A DNA stretch of 6,315 bases from positions 1-6,315 of the forward strand of contig CAIJJH010000173.1 in the NCBI GenBank assembly GCA_903820955.1. Reading direction: 5' to 3'. Below, one piece after another: positions 5,658 to 6,315 of this stretch (positions are counted from its first letter, which is position 1; every line of letters begins with the position of its first letter). Source of the stretch: an uncultured Micrococcales bacterium. Its GTDB lineage: Bacteria > Actinomycetota > Actinomycetes > Actinomycetales > Microbacteriaceae. A program made the translations under genes and the position numbers. The notes beneath the pieces were generated by a model that saw only the letters and a program-made list of their open reading frames with translations, did no database searches and was not told where the DNA came from.

Positions 5658-5670
5658 TTCCTAGCTTTGT
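5652..5670 (+). terminator. Terminator candidate at the end of the ABC cassette
   Basis: GCTTAG (5652-5657, containing the stop codon) can pair with CTAGC (5661-5665) around a TTC loop with one bulged T. The T-rich run TTTGTTT (5666-5672) follows. An alternative fold pairs AAGGCT (5646-5651) with AGCTTT (5663-5668). The stem is short, but the T tract and the position between convergent genes support termination of the rightward transcript. No T tract follows on the opposite strand, so it should not terminate fumC. Confidence 0.35.
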
Positions 5671-6315
5671 TTATTCCGCAGGCTTGGTCATCGACAGCAC
5701 GTTGAGTGCCTTGTCTAGCTGCTCCAAGGTGAGTTTTTCGCCATCAACGTAGCCGAGCTCGATGGTTGCTTCGCGAACGGTTAGACCCTTCTTGACGGCG
5801 TGCTTGGCGATCTTTGCAGCCGCTTCGTATCCGATGAATTTGTTTAGTGGCGTGACGATGCTTGGGCTCGACTCGGCAAGCGCCAGTGAACGCTCAACAT
5901 TGGCTTCGAGGCCCTTAACGGTCTTGTCGGCCAGTAGTCTCAAGGAGTTGCTGAGAAGTCGAATGCTTTCAAGCAGTGCGTTTCCCATGACCGGGATCGC
6001 TACGTTGAGCTCGAAGTTGCCTGAGGCACCGGCCCAAGCCACTGTTGAGTCATTGCCGATGACTCGGGCACAGACCATCATGACGGCTTCAGGAATAACC
6101 GGGTTGACCTTGCCGGGCATGATGCTAGAGCCTGGCTGAAGGTCGGGAATGTTTAGTTCGCCAAGACCGGCGTTAGGGCCTGAGCCCATCCAGCGGAGGT
6201 CGTTGTTGATCTTGGTCAGGCTGACGGCCAGGACGCGCAGGGCGCCGGACGCTTCGACGAGGGCATCGCGCGCACCCTGAGCTTCGAAGTGGTTGCGAGC
6301 TTCGGTGATCGGCAG
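5671..6315 (-). CDS. fumC: Class II fumarate hydratase (fumarase C), C-terminal 214 residues, cut by window edge
   Basis: The minus strand is open from the window edge to a TAA at 5673-5671, giving 214 residues, roughly the last half of a class II fumarase (about 460-470 residues). The enzyme reversibly hydrates fumarate to L-malate in the TCA cycle as a cytosolic homotetramer. The fumarase/aspartase signature [11 protein letters not shown] is present (fragment residues 63-73), with the catalytic serine in the mobile SS loop, preceded by [20 protein letters not shown] and followed by an intact C-terminal domain ending VLSMTKPAE. An internal methionine at 6189 is not the start, because 42 family-like residues ([17 protein letters not shown] and onward) precede it. 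Aspartase and argininosuccinate lyase are less likely given the [12 protein letters not shown] stretch. It converges on the ABC ATPase with 13 bp between stops. M. tuberculosis also has fum near phoH2. Confidence 0.95.
   Translation of the reverse strand: MPITEARNHFEAQGARDALVEASGALRVLAVSLTKINNDLRWMGSGPNAGLGELNIPDLQPGSSIMPGKVNPVIPEAVMMVCARVIGNDSTVAWAGASGNFELNVAIPVMGNALLESIRLLSNSLRLLADKTVKGLEANVERSLALAESSPSIVTPLNKFIGYEAAAKIAKHAVKKGLTVREATIELGYVDGEKLTLEQLDKALNVLSMTKPAE

Noticed and set aside
5762..6139. 125-residue plus-strand frame antisense to fumC
   Set aside because: It is opposite a well-conserved fumarase coding region and has no recognisable motif, so it is a shadow frame.

Overview
The window looks like chromosome of a moderate-GC actinobacterium. 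My best guess is a Microbacteriaceae or freshwater 'Luna'-type lineage. That guess rests on the family resemblance of the proteins, the mixed ATG/GTG starts, and -10-like boxes sitting six bases from start codons, as expected for leaderless transcripts. No phage, IS element, CRISPR array, tRNA or rRNA is visible.

Layout, left to right. (1) The 5' end of a hemolysin III/TrhA (PAQR-like) membrane protein gene runs leftward out of the window. (2) A cis-prenyltransferase gene runs rightward, very like Mycobacterium Rv1086, the short-chain (Z)-farnesyl diphosphate synthase type. The two start codons lie 18 bp apart around one symmetric 7-bp box, TAGCCTA, which can serve as the -10 on both strands. 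(3) A phoH2 gene (PIN RNase plus PhoH ATPase) is followed after 3 bp by a small DUF2752 membrane protein gene. (4) A minimal A24 prepilin-peptidase-like membrane protease gene stands alone. (5) A two-gene ABC cassette follows: a MacB/FtsX-type permease with glycine-rich insertions, then a LolD/MacB-type ATPase. (6) The 3' part of a class II fumarase gene (fumC) converges from the right edge.

How the genes relate. The ABC permease and ATPase almost certainly form one transporter or mechanotransmission complex. PhoH2 and DUF2752 are probably co-transcribed, but no shared function can be inferred. The order trhA(-), cis-prenyltransferase(+), phoH2(+), fumC(-) matches, as I recall it, Rv1085c, Rv1086, Rv1095 and Rv1098c in M. 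tuberculosis. The backbone therefore looks like ancestral actinobacterial synteny, with the DUF2752, prepilin peptidase and ABC genes as lineage-specific content between phoH2 and fumC.

I see no convincing undescribed multi-gene system. The most interesting signals are the symmetric, apparently leaderless divergent promoter, the chain-length residue of the prenyltransferase, the solitary A24 protease, and the GFGG[R/H]PG repeat in the permease. No stretch longer than 300 bases lacks a gene; the longest gaps are about 100 bp.
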